Positions 35,520 through 45,700 of a stretch of 64,000 nucleotides of DNA are shown piece by piece. The stretch covers positions 2,356,001-2,420,000 of the forward strand of contig OZ244857.1 of the NCBI GenBank assembly GCA_965220935.1, given 5' to 3'. The notes beneath the pieces are model-generated. The model was given only the letters and a program-made list of their open reading frames with translations. It did not search any database and had not been told where the DNA came from. This DNA comes from Bin80 sp965220935 (GTDB lineage: Bacteria; Bacteroidota; Rhodothermia; Rhodothermales; Bin80). Position numbers and translations under genes: made by a program. The number at the start of each line of letters is the position of its first letter. Within the stretch, counting starts at the first letter, position 1.

Positions 35520-38179
35520 CGCTGAACCACCCTCATACTATGGCGGTGAATTGGTTGAGCTTCTAAATTGTCGGATGGATGTCGTTGCTTGTAGGGACCT
35601 GTGACAGCCAGTGCAGTTTCGTCGTCTTTGTAGAATTCATAAATTTTTTGCGCTTCTTGAAGATCATCTGTTTTGCCTAATGCACCTAGGGTTAACATAC
35701 GATTATAGAGTCCACCCAAGTCCTCTGGATCAATTTCAAGGGTTTGGTCAATCCACTGTAGCGCTAACTCGTACTGTCCCATTAAATAGTAAAGCCGACC
35801 AATGGAGAGCAAAAGGACGCGATCATTCGGATAGGCATCATATACTTTCATCCATTCAGTAATCGCTTCATTATACATGCCGTATCCTTTCAAGACCTCT
35901 CCACGAAAATATGCCGTTTTGAGGAAGTCAGGGGATCTGTTTTCAGCCTCCTCAAGGTAAGATTCAGCCTGCCCAAGATTTCCCTCTTCAAGATAGACAC
36001 GAGCTAAATTAATCGGACCCTCAGGACTTTGGGGCGCTATGGTAGAGACCTGATTGAATGCCTGAATCGCTCCGCGCGTGTCGCCTTCAAGAAAAAGTCC
36101 TATTCCATAGTCATTCCAACGCTCCCATAAAGCATACGAAGTATCCGAGAAAATACCAGATGAGCGCGAAGCAGAAGCCATGAGGGTAATTGGAATGTCT
36201 GGGGCTACATGATCATTGAATTCCCATTTCCTCAAATCTACTTCTTTGCGTGCAAGAGAGTCTGGTTGCTCAGCCGCCACCTGCCCACGAAATGTCCAGT
36301 TATGAAAATACCACTTGAATTTGCGGTGATATAATTTTGCAGAAAGGGTACTGAGCGTCACCCCATTGGGGATCGTAAACATGTAATGAATCGTATGGGC
36401 TGTACCAGGTCCAATCATGTTTGCATATACAGTCGCTATCCAGTCTTGAGCATTTCTGCGGTTAATCGCTTGACTAGCGCGGTCAACCTGCACGGCTCCC
36501 CAGAAATGAGCGGTTGAATCAACTCTGCCTTCACGGTCAAGATCGCCCGAAATAAGGATATGCGTTCCAGAGGAATCTTCAGCTGAGAATTCAAGCCACA
36601 TTTCATTGGAGTCATTGGTGCCACCTGGGAGTAGGTGTCCAACACGACGATTTCGAACTACAACAGTAACCATCACCTCTGAACCCGACATCAAAGGAGG
36701 CATGATATCAGATGGTCCGTACGGAATTCCATCAATAGAAATCATAAATATGTCTACAGATGCTGAAGCTTGGAGTACTTCTTGGACCTCTACGATTTGG
36801 TTTGGATAGTCTTTAACCTTTGGAATTGCCGTATTTGCTGCCGCAAATGTATGACTACGAATGAAACCTCCCGTAGACCCCTGATCATCCGATGCGACAA
36901 AGGGCATGTGACAGTCAATACAGGTTTGTGGTTCTGCGGGGAGGTAAAACGAGCGTACAGTATTTCCACTTGTCCCACTACTCTGCCATGCATCGTATTC
37001 ATTCTGCCCTCGTTTCCAACGATAATTGTTGACTTCCTCAGGTAAACCAACTTTATGACAACTGCCGCAGAACTCCATTGTCTTATGCACAGGCTTTAGC
37101 ATAGATTCTCGATGGGGGCCTGGCTTTGCCCGAACAAGTGTGTTATGAATCCACCTTGACGGATCCTCAGTTGAACGCGCGAACGGATATTCATCTGGCT
37201 CCGAAATAAGATACCGACCATTGCCTTTCACATCTCGTAAACCCTCAATAGCGTGACAAGATAGACACGTAAGTCCAGCACTGGATGTTGGGTGTTCAAA
37301 ATCTATGATCTGATCATCGGTTAAGCGACCCGTGAAAAGAACGAGTGGATCATGACATGATGCGCACCATCTAGCGGGATCATTACCCGCTCTTTCAATT
37401 AGCGCCTCTACACTTTTTCGATAGTATGGGTTATTAAATGATGAGAAACGATGAGCAGATGCCTCCCATTGAGACACCACATCTGGATGGCACCCTTGCT
37501 GACCACATGTTTCTGATCTCCCTAAGTCATCATCGTTAAGATATTCTTCGTGAACCAGAATGGCTTGTGAAGCAGATAGAGGATTGCCTTCAAGATCATC
37601 ATTATAGATTGACTTCTCCCCCTGTAACCATGGCACCAATGCGGTCAAGAACGTCATGGATAGCCCCGTAACGAGTGTCATTGTAAGAGGATGCTTCCAT
37701 AGATGTATTCCACCAGATCTAAATGCCTGCCCCCATTCTAAAAACTTATAGCGTATCCCGTCTTTCAATGAGACGTGGATGATAAATCCAACAGTCGTCG
37801 TTGCCACCGAAACCACATGAATGTAAACGAGGGTGCCACTTGCCCATGTTGAACCTAAAAATACTAGGGCAAACCCCGTTGTGAGTAATGTGATTAGAGA
37901 TCCTGCGGTGACGCTCCCAGCTAAAGCGGCCTTCCAGTTACTGCGTATTGGCATCTTTTGCAGATGCAGCGTAATAAATACAATCGCCGGAAGTGTAAAT
38001 AAAGTGCCTAGCCCTATATGGAGCAGGACATTGCTCATATAGAGGAATGCCGTAGACCCATCAATTAAAAATAAAAACAAGCTGTTGACTAGGAGTACAG
38101 CAAAGCCTCCTAGTAGGACTGCGACCAATCTCCGCTGATACTTAGGTAATCGTATGTAACGGGTTCGCAAATCCTCCAT
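35510..38179 (-). CDS. membrane-anchored multiheme cytochrome c with TPR domain
   Basis: 889 aa. Four hydrophobic segments (about 20-40, 50-70, 88-108, 115-137) and a fifth near 165-185 form an N-terminal membrane part. The periplasmic heme section has four canonical CxxCH sites (272-276, 305-309, 371-375, 420-424) and a CGQQGCH site at 225-231, a possible variant heme site with four residues between cysteines. A beta-rich section follows, then TPR-like repeats from about 690 to 860 (GAIQAFNQVSTIAPQSPEGP, YNEAITEWMKVYDAYPNDRV). It probably carries electrons across the periplasm as part of a respiratory or extracellular complex assembled through the TPRs. The stop/start of the FAD oxidoreductase lies 3 bases upstream, so the two are cotranscribed. 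Confidence 0.88.
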   Translation of the reverse strand: MEDLRTRYIRLPKYQRRLVAVLLGGFAVLLVNSLFLFLIDGSTAFLYMSNVLLHIGLGTLFTLPAIVFITLHLQKMPIRSNWKAALAGSVTAGSLITLLTTGFALVFLGSTWASGTLVYIHVVSVATTTVGFIIHVSLKDGIRYKFLEWGQAFRSGGIHLWKHPLTMTLVTGLSMTFLTALVPWLQGEKSIYNDDLEGNPLSASQAILVHEEYLNDDDLGRSETCGQQGCHPDVVSQWEASAHRFSSFNNPYYRKSVEALIERAGNDPARWCASCHDPLVLFTGRLTDDQIIDFEHPTSSAGLTCLSCHAIEGLRDVKGNGRYLISEPDEYPFARSTEDPSRWIHNTLVRAKPGPHRESMLKPVHKTMEFCGSCHKVGLPEEVNNYRWKRGQNEYDAWQSSGTSGNTVRSFYLPAEPQTCIDCHMPFVASDDQGSTGGFIRSHTFAAANTAIPKVKDYPNQIVEVQEVLQASASVDIFMISIDGIPYGPSDIMPPLMSGSEVMVTVVVRNRRVGHLLPGGTNDSNEMWLEFSAEDSSGTHILISGDLDREGRVDSTAHFWGAVQVDRASQAINRRNAQDWIATVYANMIGPGTAHTIHYMFTIPNGVTLSTLSAKLYHRKFKWYFHNWTFRGQVAAEQPDSLARKEVDLRKWEFNDHVAPDIPITLMASASRSSGIFSDTSYALWERWNDYGIGLFLEGDTRGAIQAFNQVSTIAPQSPEGPINLARVYLEEGNLGQAESYLEEAENRSPDFLKTAYFRGEVLKGYGMYNEAITEWMKVYDAYPNDRVLLLSIGRLYYLMGQYELALQWIDQTLEIDPEDLGGLYNRMLTLGALGKTDDLQEAQKIYEFYKDDETALAVTGPYKQRHPSDNLEAQPIHRHSMRVVQRQP

Positions 38180-38182
38180 TGG

Positions 38183-39799
38183 TTAGTAGATTGACTCTGG
38201 CCATCGTAACTGTACTCCTTGCGAGACCAACAAATCCTGAAAATCTTGGAGATAATTTGCGCGTACACCTCGCGGGGAGATTGATTTATCTATGCACCAT
38301 GAAGCAAGTGCACCAGCAACTTCGCCAATATTCCACTCAACTGGATGCAACCGATAACACCCTCCTGTAATATGCGTAACTCCGATATTTTTTGCCGCTG
38401 GTAAAAGATTTTCCATGCGAACGGGAATCAGAGATCCTAGTGGAATTTCAAAGGGGAGAGAGGGAACATCAATGTAATTGTCTCCTCCAGTTGAGGGATG
38501 TAAGTCAATCCGGTAACTCCCTACTCCAACAGAGTCATAGAATGCTTCAGACCTGTTGATACCTTGACGGGCTTCCTCCCCAACATGATCCTCAGTCACA
38601 ATAAATTCTGCATCAATACGTCTGGATTCTCTCAAATAGGGTGCCTTTGCTAACCCATCAGACGTTCCTAGAATATCTCCTCTTAATCTGAGCCCTGGCC
38701 AGCCTTGGCCTCCATCTTCGCGTGGAACCTCGGTCTGAAGCCAATAAAAAAATGAAAGGCTCAGATCCCTTGAGGATTGGAGATGATATTCACTGTCTGG
38801 ATTACCAAAAAGATTTCCATTGATGTAATCATTCTGAGGCCAGTTTACCAGAGATATTCCACCATTGTAGGTACCTGAAGAGAACAATGCTGGATCAATA
38901 AGTCTACGATAGACCCAGAGATTAAAGTTTTCAGTTTCGGCACCCGGCCTTGGATCAAACGAAGCCGTTCGAGGCTCAAGCGTATATGGATGACTGTATG
39001 TGAGGCTAAAAAGTTTTCCAGGCCATGGCGGGTCAATCGGGGGGACATAGTCGCGCCAATAGTCGTAGGATTCTGGTTTCTCAATCAGATGCTCTTCACT
39101 GGGCTGATAATCCATTGCAAAGCACCATGTAGGCGCCTGCATGTTATCAGCCCCTGGCCGCGGAGAAGCGTGTAATTCCTCACTATTGATTTCAGCACCC
39201 GAAACATATTCTGTCTTTGATAGCTCTAATAAGAGTCCATCCTCGGTTGCATCAATAAAATACTTAGCATTGATGGTCGAGTCCGTAGGTGATACATGAA
39301 CGGCTTGAACCCGATCACCATTCATCTCTGCAGACGATGGCTTAACATTGAGCAGAATTCGTAACTGTCCTGTGCTCAGGTAAGGTGCAAACCAGTCGTG
39401 ATAGACAGAAAGTGCAGCACGCGGTTCGTGGCAGAGTCTAGAAACAAGGCATGTCCCTGGGTTTAACAATGGCTCTTCTGGTTGATTCAATGGATACAAT
39501 GAGCGATAGTAATTTCTAATTTGATGACGAAATTGAAGATAACTTTGGGTCGCCCCTTGGGTTTCAATCCATTGATGCTCATCAGGTGGTACTCCTTGTT
39601 GGGTAAACTGTCCTCCAATCCAGTTGGTTTCTTCTGTCAGAATGACCGATTTATTCATTCTCAAAGCAGAGAGAGCGGCAGCACAACCACCAGTTCCCCC
39701 ACCAATGATAGCAACGTCTACATCTAACTCCCGCTGAAAACTGGAAAAGGCGACGAGCCCACCGCTGGCTATTTGGATAAATTCTCTCCTTGATAACAT
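38183..39799 (-). CDS. FAD-dependent oxidoreductase (PF12831-type) with Tat-like leader
   Basis: 538 aa. The N-terminus MLSRREFIQIASGGLVAFSS has the SRREF twin-arginine motif, so export is expected. The FAD-binding Rossmann fold is DVDVAIIGGGTGGCAAALSA, followed by EETNWIGGQFTQQGVPPDEH (a motif typical of this family). A second dinucleotide segment is KYFIDATEDGLLLEL. Near the C-terminus NLLPAAKNIGVTHITGGCYR binds the flavin ring. It lies three bases upstream of the multiheme cytochrome gene. Together they suggest a periplasmic dehydrogenase handing electrons to the cytochrome. The substrate is unknown. Confidence 0.9.
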   Translation of the reverse strand: MLSRREFIQIASGGLVAFSSFQRELDVDVAIIGGGTGGCAAALSALRMNKSVILTEETNWIGGQFTQQGVPPDEHQWIETQGATQSYLQFRHQIRNYYRSLYPLNQPEEPLLNPGTCLVSRLCHEPRAALSVYHDWFAPYLSTGQLRILLNVKPSSAEMNGDRVQAVHVSPTDSTINAKYFIDATEDGLLLELSKTEYVSGAEINSEELHASPRPGADNMQAPTWCFAMDYQPSEEHLIEKPESYDYWRDYVPPIDPPWPGKLFSLTYSHPYTLEPRTASFDPRPGAETENFNLWVYRRLIDPALFSSGTYNGGISLVNWPQNDYINGNLFGNPDSEYHLQSSRDLSLSFFYWLQTEVPREDGGQGWPGLRLRGDILGTSDGLAKAPYLRESRRIDAEFIVTEDHVGEEARQGINRSEAFYDSVGVGSYRIDLHPSTGGDNYIDVPSLPFEIPLGSLIPVRMENLLPAAKNIGVTHITGGCYRLHPVEWNIGEVAGALASWCIDKSISPRGVRANYLQDFQDLLVSQGVQLRWPESIY

Positions 39800-40565
39800 G
39801 AATTGTTGTTTTTGGGTTTGTACAATTTAGTGTGTCCTCTGATCAAAACCTGAGGTAATATCTTGCGCTACCCTGAGTCAACGAAGATTTCATTTACTGC
39901 TACGAGAAAGTAAATTTTTACTACGAAGCTATCTTACACCTTGACATACTTTTTGTTGATTTTTATAATGCCGAGGTCCTTCACAGTCTCTTAAAGCCAA
40001 AATATCTCCACTGAATATCTATCCGAAAAAATATAGATCATCTGTTTTCAGAATTTAGAGGCGCTGAGCGGGTTTTGTATGGAAATTAGTTCGCTAATAT
40101 CTGTGGGAATGCATTAATTCATATAGCACATAGTGACACCCTCAAATGAACTGTTGGGCTTCTATATCCCATAATATTCATGACGGAGCGATTTGATCGA
40201 GAATTGGTCATGAATATTATGGGGGCGTATATTTTGTATCTGGTAGACTTAACATATTTTGAGAGAGGCAATACCCTCATAATCTCCACATTTGACATGA
40301 GGCTAATACTGTAGCAATCTGTACATTGTGCCAATATTTCTGGGTGTGGTCGTGTGGGCATGAATGATCCCCAAAGCAGATGTTGATAAGTGCCCCCATG
40401 ACCGAACATCTCCTCCAAAGCTGTACATGGTTCCCCTGAGTAAAGGTTATCATGCCCACGATAGAACGGTTAGCGTGTTATCCATGGAATCCCGTATCCG
40501 AGTTCCATTTAAGTTTGATAGATGCCATCGTGAGTTGGGACGATATCGCGGATCGTTTTTTGGGT
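39800..40565. other. 766-bp stretch without a confident gene
   Basis: It contains the inverted repeat at 40168-40223. On the minus strand between 40560 and 40300 two overlapping frames (VGMITFTQGNHVQLWRR; GGTYQHLLWGSFMPTRPHPE) look like remains of one coding sequence after frameshift. I cannot name it. Confidence 0.35.
40168..40223. repeat. perfect 17-bp inverted repeat, 22-base spacer
   Basis: CCCATAATATTCATGAC and its exact reverse complement, separated by 22 bases; the flanks are also partly complementary. The symmetric hairpin has no T-tract, so it is not an obvious terminator. Confidence 0.85.
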
Positions 40566-41045
40566 GGTGATTCCCCAGTGTTGACCTGAGCCCCAGAGGG
40601 TATCACTTGCAGTCTACACCCTTGCCACAGCTACCAAATTCCAGTGGCCCCGAAACGCCCAATTCAGTAAACCCGTCGGAGGTGTGCATCATCAACCTCC
40701 GTATGCTTATATCTCCTCTGAGTCGCGTACAGGATCAGCACGCACATCCCCACCCAGTTCCAGTCCAACTCCTTTCTCAGCACTCCTGCATCCTGACGCA
40801 CACCTGCGTCAACATACGGCTGGAGTCCACTGGGCGACTGTGTACTACTTCCATCCCTGCACGAATCCTTGTCTCACCTGTTCTGGTTCTTGTCTCTGCT
40901 TTCCTACCCTGCGACCCTTCCTTGACGGACATTACTCCGCGTCTTCACTGCTACGGATACTGCTCCACCCTATCAGCCCAGTTTTCCCCACAAAATTCTG
41001 GTTGCCTTGTATATCGGCACAAGTAGGGTTTCCCGCGTTCGCATA
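40566..41045 (-). mobile_element. probable group II intron 5' fragment
   Basis: On the minus strand, starting near 41045, the sequence GCGGGAAACCCTACTTGTGC, CGATATACAAGGCAACCAGA, then TGGAGCAGTATCCGTAGCAG resembles the domain I-III portion and ORF leader of another bacterial group II intron class. No reverse transcriptase and no domain V are found, so only the 5' part remains. The block is distinctly richer in G+C than the DNA on either side and contains a clear hairpin (CGGAGGT-ACCTCCG at about 40677-40702). The identification is by remembered pattern only. Confidence 0.4.
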
Positions 41046-41060
41046 TTTTCACTATTAAGT

Positions 41061-41551
41061 TAGCGCTCAATATTTTTTTTAATTGGAGATTTTCATTACC
41101 CATAACAAGCCTATATCATAGGATGTGTCTTTATCTCTCATCTGAATAATCTGTAATATGGGTCTAAAATTTATAGTAAATTCGCTCATCAGATTAGGAG
41201 ATAACGGTACTCAAGTTAGCGCCACAAACAATGCACTCATGAGATATACGAAACATAAACCCTCAAAAATGATTACAGCACTCTAGAGAGATCTGTGATT
41301 TCGCGTGAATATAATATAATCTTATTTGTTATTTTTATATCATTAATCTTCCTAAGTTAAGGGATAGATTAACGCTCACAATAATCATCTACTATTGACT
41401 ATACTCGGAGTTTTTTTCTAATGAAAAATAGGGGAATTATATAGAATGTTACGCAGGGTAAACATTTTTAAGACTGTCAAGTATCACTGACACAATGCGA
41501 TAGGCCCCGGTATCTACCCTATTACTTCATAGCATCACATCCACTGATACC
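41061..41551. other. A+T-rich leader upstream of tnpB-like gene, 491 bp
   Basis: No coding frame. The last 120 bases contain short inverted repeats (for example GGTATC at about 41505 and GATACC at 41546, ending at the ATG). These could be the left-end hairpin of an IS200/IS605-type element, but no tnpA is present in the window. Confidence 0.35.
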
Positions 41552-42775
41552 ATGCCCGTAAAGGCTTTAAAGAAGAAAACCAAAGATGGTTCACGCTCAC
41601 AGGTGACGATTCGTTTTCGGATACGTGGGAGCAAAAGATCATACCAGTTTCTTAATGGACTTGCAGGAGCGAATCGATATTTATGGAATGCCTCAGTCGC
41701 TCACCTAAGTAAGCAATATAAAGAAACAGGTCAATCCGAATCCTCTTATTTCGCTCTTTGTAAATGGTATAGGGAGCATAAGGAAGATGCGCCATGGCTG
41801 AAAGCGTATCCTGTCGCCTTAATCCGAACGGGGTTGCAGGATGTATCGAATGCGTTTCAACAGTTTTACAAGAAAACAAGGGCATACCCAACGTTTAAGA
41901 AGAAAGGGAAGGCGAAAAAGTTTCTTGCCATTGATCTTGATCATCGCCTCTCAGAAAATGGTTATTTTCGTCTAAGGCGTGGACTTCGGATTAAATTGAT
42001 GGATTGGAAGCGCGTGAACAGATATTCCAATCCTAAAGCCAAGTGTGGGCGTATCTTTGAGGATCAAGGTCAGTGGTATATGACCCTTGTATTTGAGGTA
42101 GATGCTGTGAAATGTCAAACGGATGGCAAAGGCATCGGAGTAGATCGGAATGTGGGTCAGGTAGCCGATAGTACGGGAAAGATTTGGTATTTGACGGATA
42201 CGTCCGATCACATCCAACGCGTGAAGAAACTTCAAAAGCATTTATCAAGGTGTAAGCGTGGAAGCCAGAGGTACAAAAGATTACTTAAAACCACTGGGAG
42301 GCATCAACGTGAGATGGTAAACATAAGGCAGAACGATCTGCGACACATTGCAAAGGGAATTAGTATTCAATCGGATCTTATCTTGTTGGGGGACTTAAAA
42401 ACCAAAAGTATGACAACAAGCGCCAAAGGAACGGTGGAGAACCCTGGTAAGAATGTGAAGCAGAAAACAGGACTGAATCGCGATATCCGAGAAACAGGCT
42501 GGGGGCAGTTGGAACGCTATTTGGAAGAGCATGGAGTGGTCGTCAAAGTGCATCCAGCCTATACCAGCCAGACGTGTTCAAAGTGTGGACATGTGAGTAA
42601 GGAGAATCGCAAGACACAAAGTACGTTTGTATGTCAGTCTTGTAATTATCAATTGAATCCTGCATTAAACATCATGGCGTCCTTTAATGGATGTGGAACC
42701 TATGTAAGACATCTTCTTTTAGAGGCGCGGTTGTTGAAGCGTCAATCCGAATCTAACCACTATTTGCGTAATTAG
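41552..42775 (+). CDS. TnpB-like protein lacking two RuvC catalytic acids (nuclease-dead)
   Basis: 407 aa, full length for TnpB of the IS200/IS605 group. N-terminal RNA/DNA-binding part, then RuvC-I GIGVDRNVGQVADSTGK with aspartate D198 kept. At RuvC-II the usual VEDLKTK motif reads ILLGDLKTKSM, so glutamate is glycine (G280, codon GGG). The zinc finger is intact (C342, C345, C361, C364). After it the normal CGY-ADxDVNAALNI is shortened to CNYQLNPALNIM, with about four residues including the RuvC-III aspartate missing. DNA cutting should be abolished while RNA and target binding may remain. The uninterrupted frame argues against simple decay. The adhesin gene starts 7 bases after the stop, so the two may be cotranscribed or the adhesin promoter may lie inside this gene. 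Confidence 0.88.
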   Translation: MPVKALKKKTKDGSRSQVTIRFRIRGSKRSYQFLNGLAGANRYLWNASVAHLSKQYKETGQSESSYFALCKWYREHKEDAPWLKAYPVALIRTGLQDVSNAFQQFYKKTRAYPTFKKKGKAKKFLAIDLDHRLSENGYFRLRRGLRIKLMDWKRVNRYSNPKAKCGRIFEDQGQWYMTLVFEVDAVKCQTDGKGIGVDRNVGQVADSTGKIWYLTDTSDHIQRVKKLQKHLSRCKRGSQRYKRLLKTTGRHQREMVNIRQNDLRHIAKGISIQSDLILLGDLKTKSMTTSAKGTVENPGKNVKQKTGLNRDIRETGWGQLERYLEEHGVVVKVHPAYTSQTCSKCGHVSKENRKTQSTFVCQSCNYQLNPALNIMASFNGCGTYVRHLLLEARLLKRQSESNHYLRN

Positions 42776-42782
42776 ATATATA

Positions 42783-45700
42783 ATGCCCAAAAATAGGTTT
42801 CTCGTTGTCTGGTTTTGTGGTTGCATGCTATTAGATTTGTCTGGTACTTCCTATGCATTGACCTTCAATGAAATGTGGTCATGGAAGACCTCACACTCTA
42901 CAAATGCACCTATTTTGCCGTCAAGCAATAATGACATCAACAGTTCTGATACGACTTCAAGTGTACCAATCAATCTTATTGTTGAAGAAGGATACAATGA
43001 CGTTATCAATGATGTATCCCTAACAGTGGATGATCCTAAAATTTCGTCCATCATTATTCCAGAAAATATTACAGTTAATGAAGGTCAATCTACAACATTT
43101 GAGATATCACTCTCCGCGAGGCCTCTGGAGTCAGTTGCAATTGTAATTTCTGGTCATGCGGATACAGATTTAACTCTGGACAAATCAACATTGTCTTTTT
43201 CTAACTCAAATTGGGACACTGCCCAATCAATCAAAGTAATGGCAACGAAGGATGATGACATGATCAATGATCATGTTACCCTGCGTCTATCAACATCAAG
43301 GGGAGGCTTTATTTATGACGATAAAAATCTAAAAATTACGATCATTGATGACCGTGTGGCAAAAACACAAAATACGGCCCAATATGACCTGACCTTTAAC
43401 GCCACTTGGTCAAAAGCTACACATCCAACGAATTTCCCATCAAACGCTCATTTTTCTTGGTTGGTTGGAGGGACTCACAATAGCAGTGTATCGTTTTGGA
43501 ATCCTGGATCAACTGCCAGTGATGGGATTAAGAGCATGGCGGAAACTGGAGGCACCGGCACACTCATACGTGAAATCAATGCTGCAAAAAATCAAGGCAA
43601 TGCATTTAATACCATCCCTCTGGGACGAGTATTCGGTTCACCTGGAACCGACAAAGTCACGTTTACGATTGACTCCCGATGGAGTCTCGTCACCGTCACA
43701 TCTATGATCGCTCCAAGTCCAGACTGGTTTGTCGGAGTGAGTGGACTGAACTTAATGGGGAGTGACGGGAATTGGAAAGCCAAAGAAGAAGTTGAGTTAT
43801 TTGCATATGATGCTGGGACTGATAGCGGAACGAGCTATAACTCCGCAAATCAAGCGACGAATCCAAGACAGAATATTTCACGGATCGGGGGTGTACCGTT
43901 TTTGGTTAACGGCTCTGTAAGGTCTGTGGGTACATTTGTCTTTGAACTTAAAGTGACAAATGCTATTGATTTGAGCGCTTCATCGCTCACAATAGAGGAA
44001 GGCGGCAGTGGCACCTTTGGCGTTTCATTATCAAAAGCACCTTCGGGAACGGTGACTGTCACTATTACAGGAAATAATGGGGATGTCACCGTAGATACCT
44101 TTAAAGATACTGATGGAGACCAGAATACCCTTACCTTCACAACCTCTAATTGGAATGTTGCAAAGACGGTCACAGTGAGAGCGGCAGAAGATGACGATGA
44201 TATCGGAGATGATACCGCAGAATTGACCTTATCTGCATCTGGTGGAGGTTACAATTCCGTAACTAAAACTATCACAATCAACGTTAATGACAACGATACT
44301 GGCGCACTGAATGCCCCTGCAACCGTTGCTGTAGCTGAGGGCGGCGATGGAACTTTTGACATTTCACTATCGGTAGCACCATCGGCAACGGTTACCGTTT
44401 CTATCAGTGGCCATGCCAATACTGATGTCACTCTAAGCAAATCAAGATTTGAGTTTACGACTTCCAATTGGAATATGGCTCAATCTGTCACCGTCAGTGC
44501 TGGTGAGGACGATGATGATATTGCAAATGATATAGTGGATCTGACTTTATCCGCTTCTGGTGGAGGCTACAATTCGGTAACTAAGGACATTACCGTCAAC
44601 ATTACTGATAACGATACTGGTGCACTGATGGTCAACCCTACATCCTTAACGGTATCTGAAGGAGCGAGTGCAACCTTGAGTGTTTCATTATCGGCTGAGC
44701 CATCAGCAACAGTTACCATTTCTGTCACTGGCCATGCCAATACTGATGTCACTCTCAGCACATCAAGCTTGGAGTTTACAACATCCAATTGGAGTACAGT
44801 CCAACCCGTCACCGTCAACGCCGCGAAAGACGATGATATCGGAGAAGATTCTGTAGATCTCCTCTTATCTGCATCTGGCGGTGGGTATAATAATGTGAGT
44901 CAAAACGTCGCGATTAGTATAACAGATCGTGATCAAGCTGGGCTTAGTGTGCCAACCACAGTCAATATTACTGAAGGAGAAACTGCGACATTTCAGGTAT
45001 CCCTTACTGCAAGACCTATCGGACCAGTTCAGGTATCCATCTCTGGGCATGCAGGAACTCAGTTAACCCTTAACCCTGAGTCATTTATGGTTGCACCATC
45101 GAGTTATTCCTCTGAAACAACCATATCCATCTCTGCGGGGCGTGATGATAATCAGGCCAATGAAACCGAAACACTCACTATAATAGCAAATGGTGGAGGC
45201 TATACTAATGTGACCGAATCTGTGTCTGTCATTGTCAATGATAGTGACACAGCTAATCTCGTCATCACTCCATCAACTGTGGATGTCAATGAAGGAGAAA
45301 ATGCCACATTTTCAGTAGCCCTCATGGTGGCTCCCAGTGGAAATGTTACGGTAACGATTCCATCATTTGCCAACTCTGATCTGAGTAGATCACCCGAAAC
45401 GCTCCTCTTCACAACAACTAACTATAGTGATCCCCAAGATGTGACCATATCTGCAGATCAAGATAATAATGCACTATCGGAAACTGAAACTATTTCTTTG
45501 ACGGCCCAAGGTGGGGGCTATGATAATGTGTCCCAAAGTGTCAGGATTAACACCGTGGATGACGATCTCCCTAATGCGAGGCTTGTCGTAACCCCCAATC
45601 CTGTTTCAGTTAATGAAGGAGGTGATGCCATGTTCAAAATAACGCTGTCTGAGGCCCCAAGTGATGATGTTACTGTTAGCTTGGGTGATATCACCAACTC

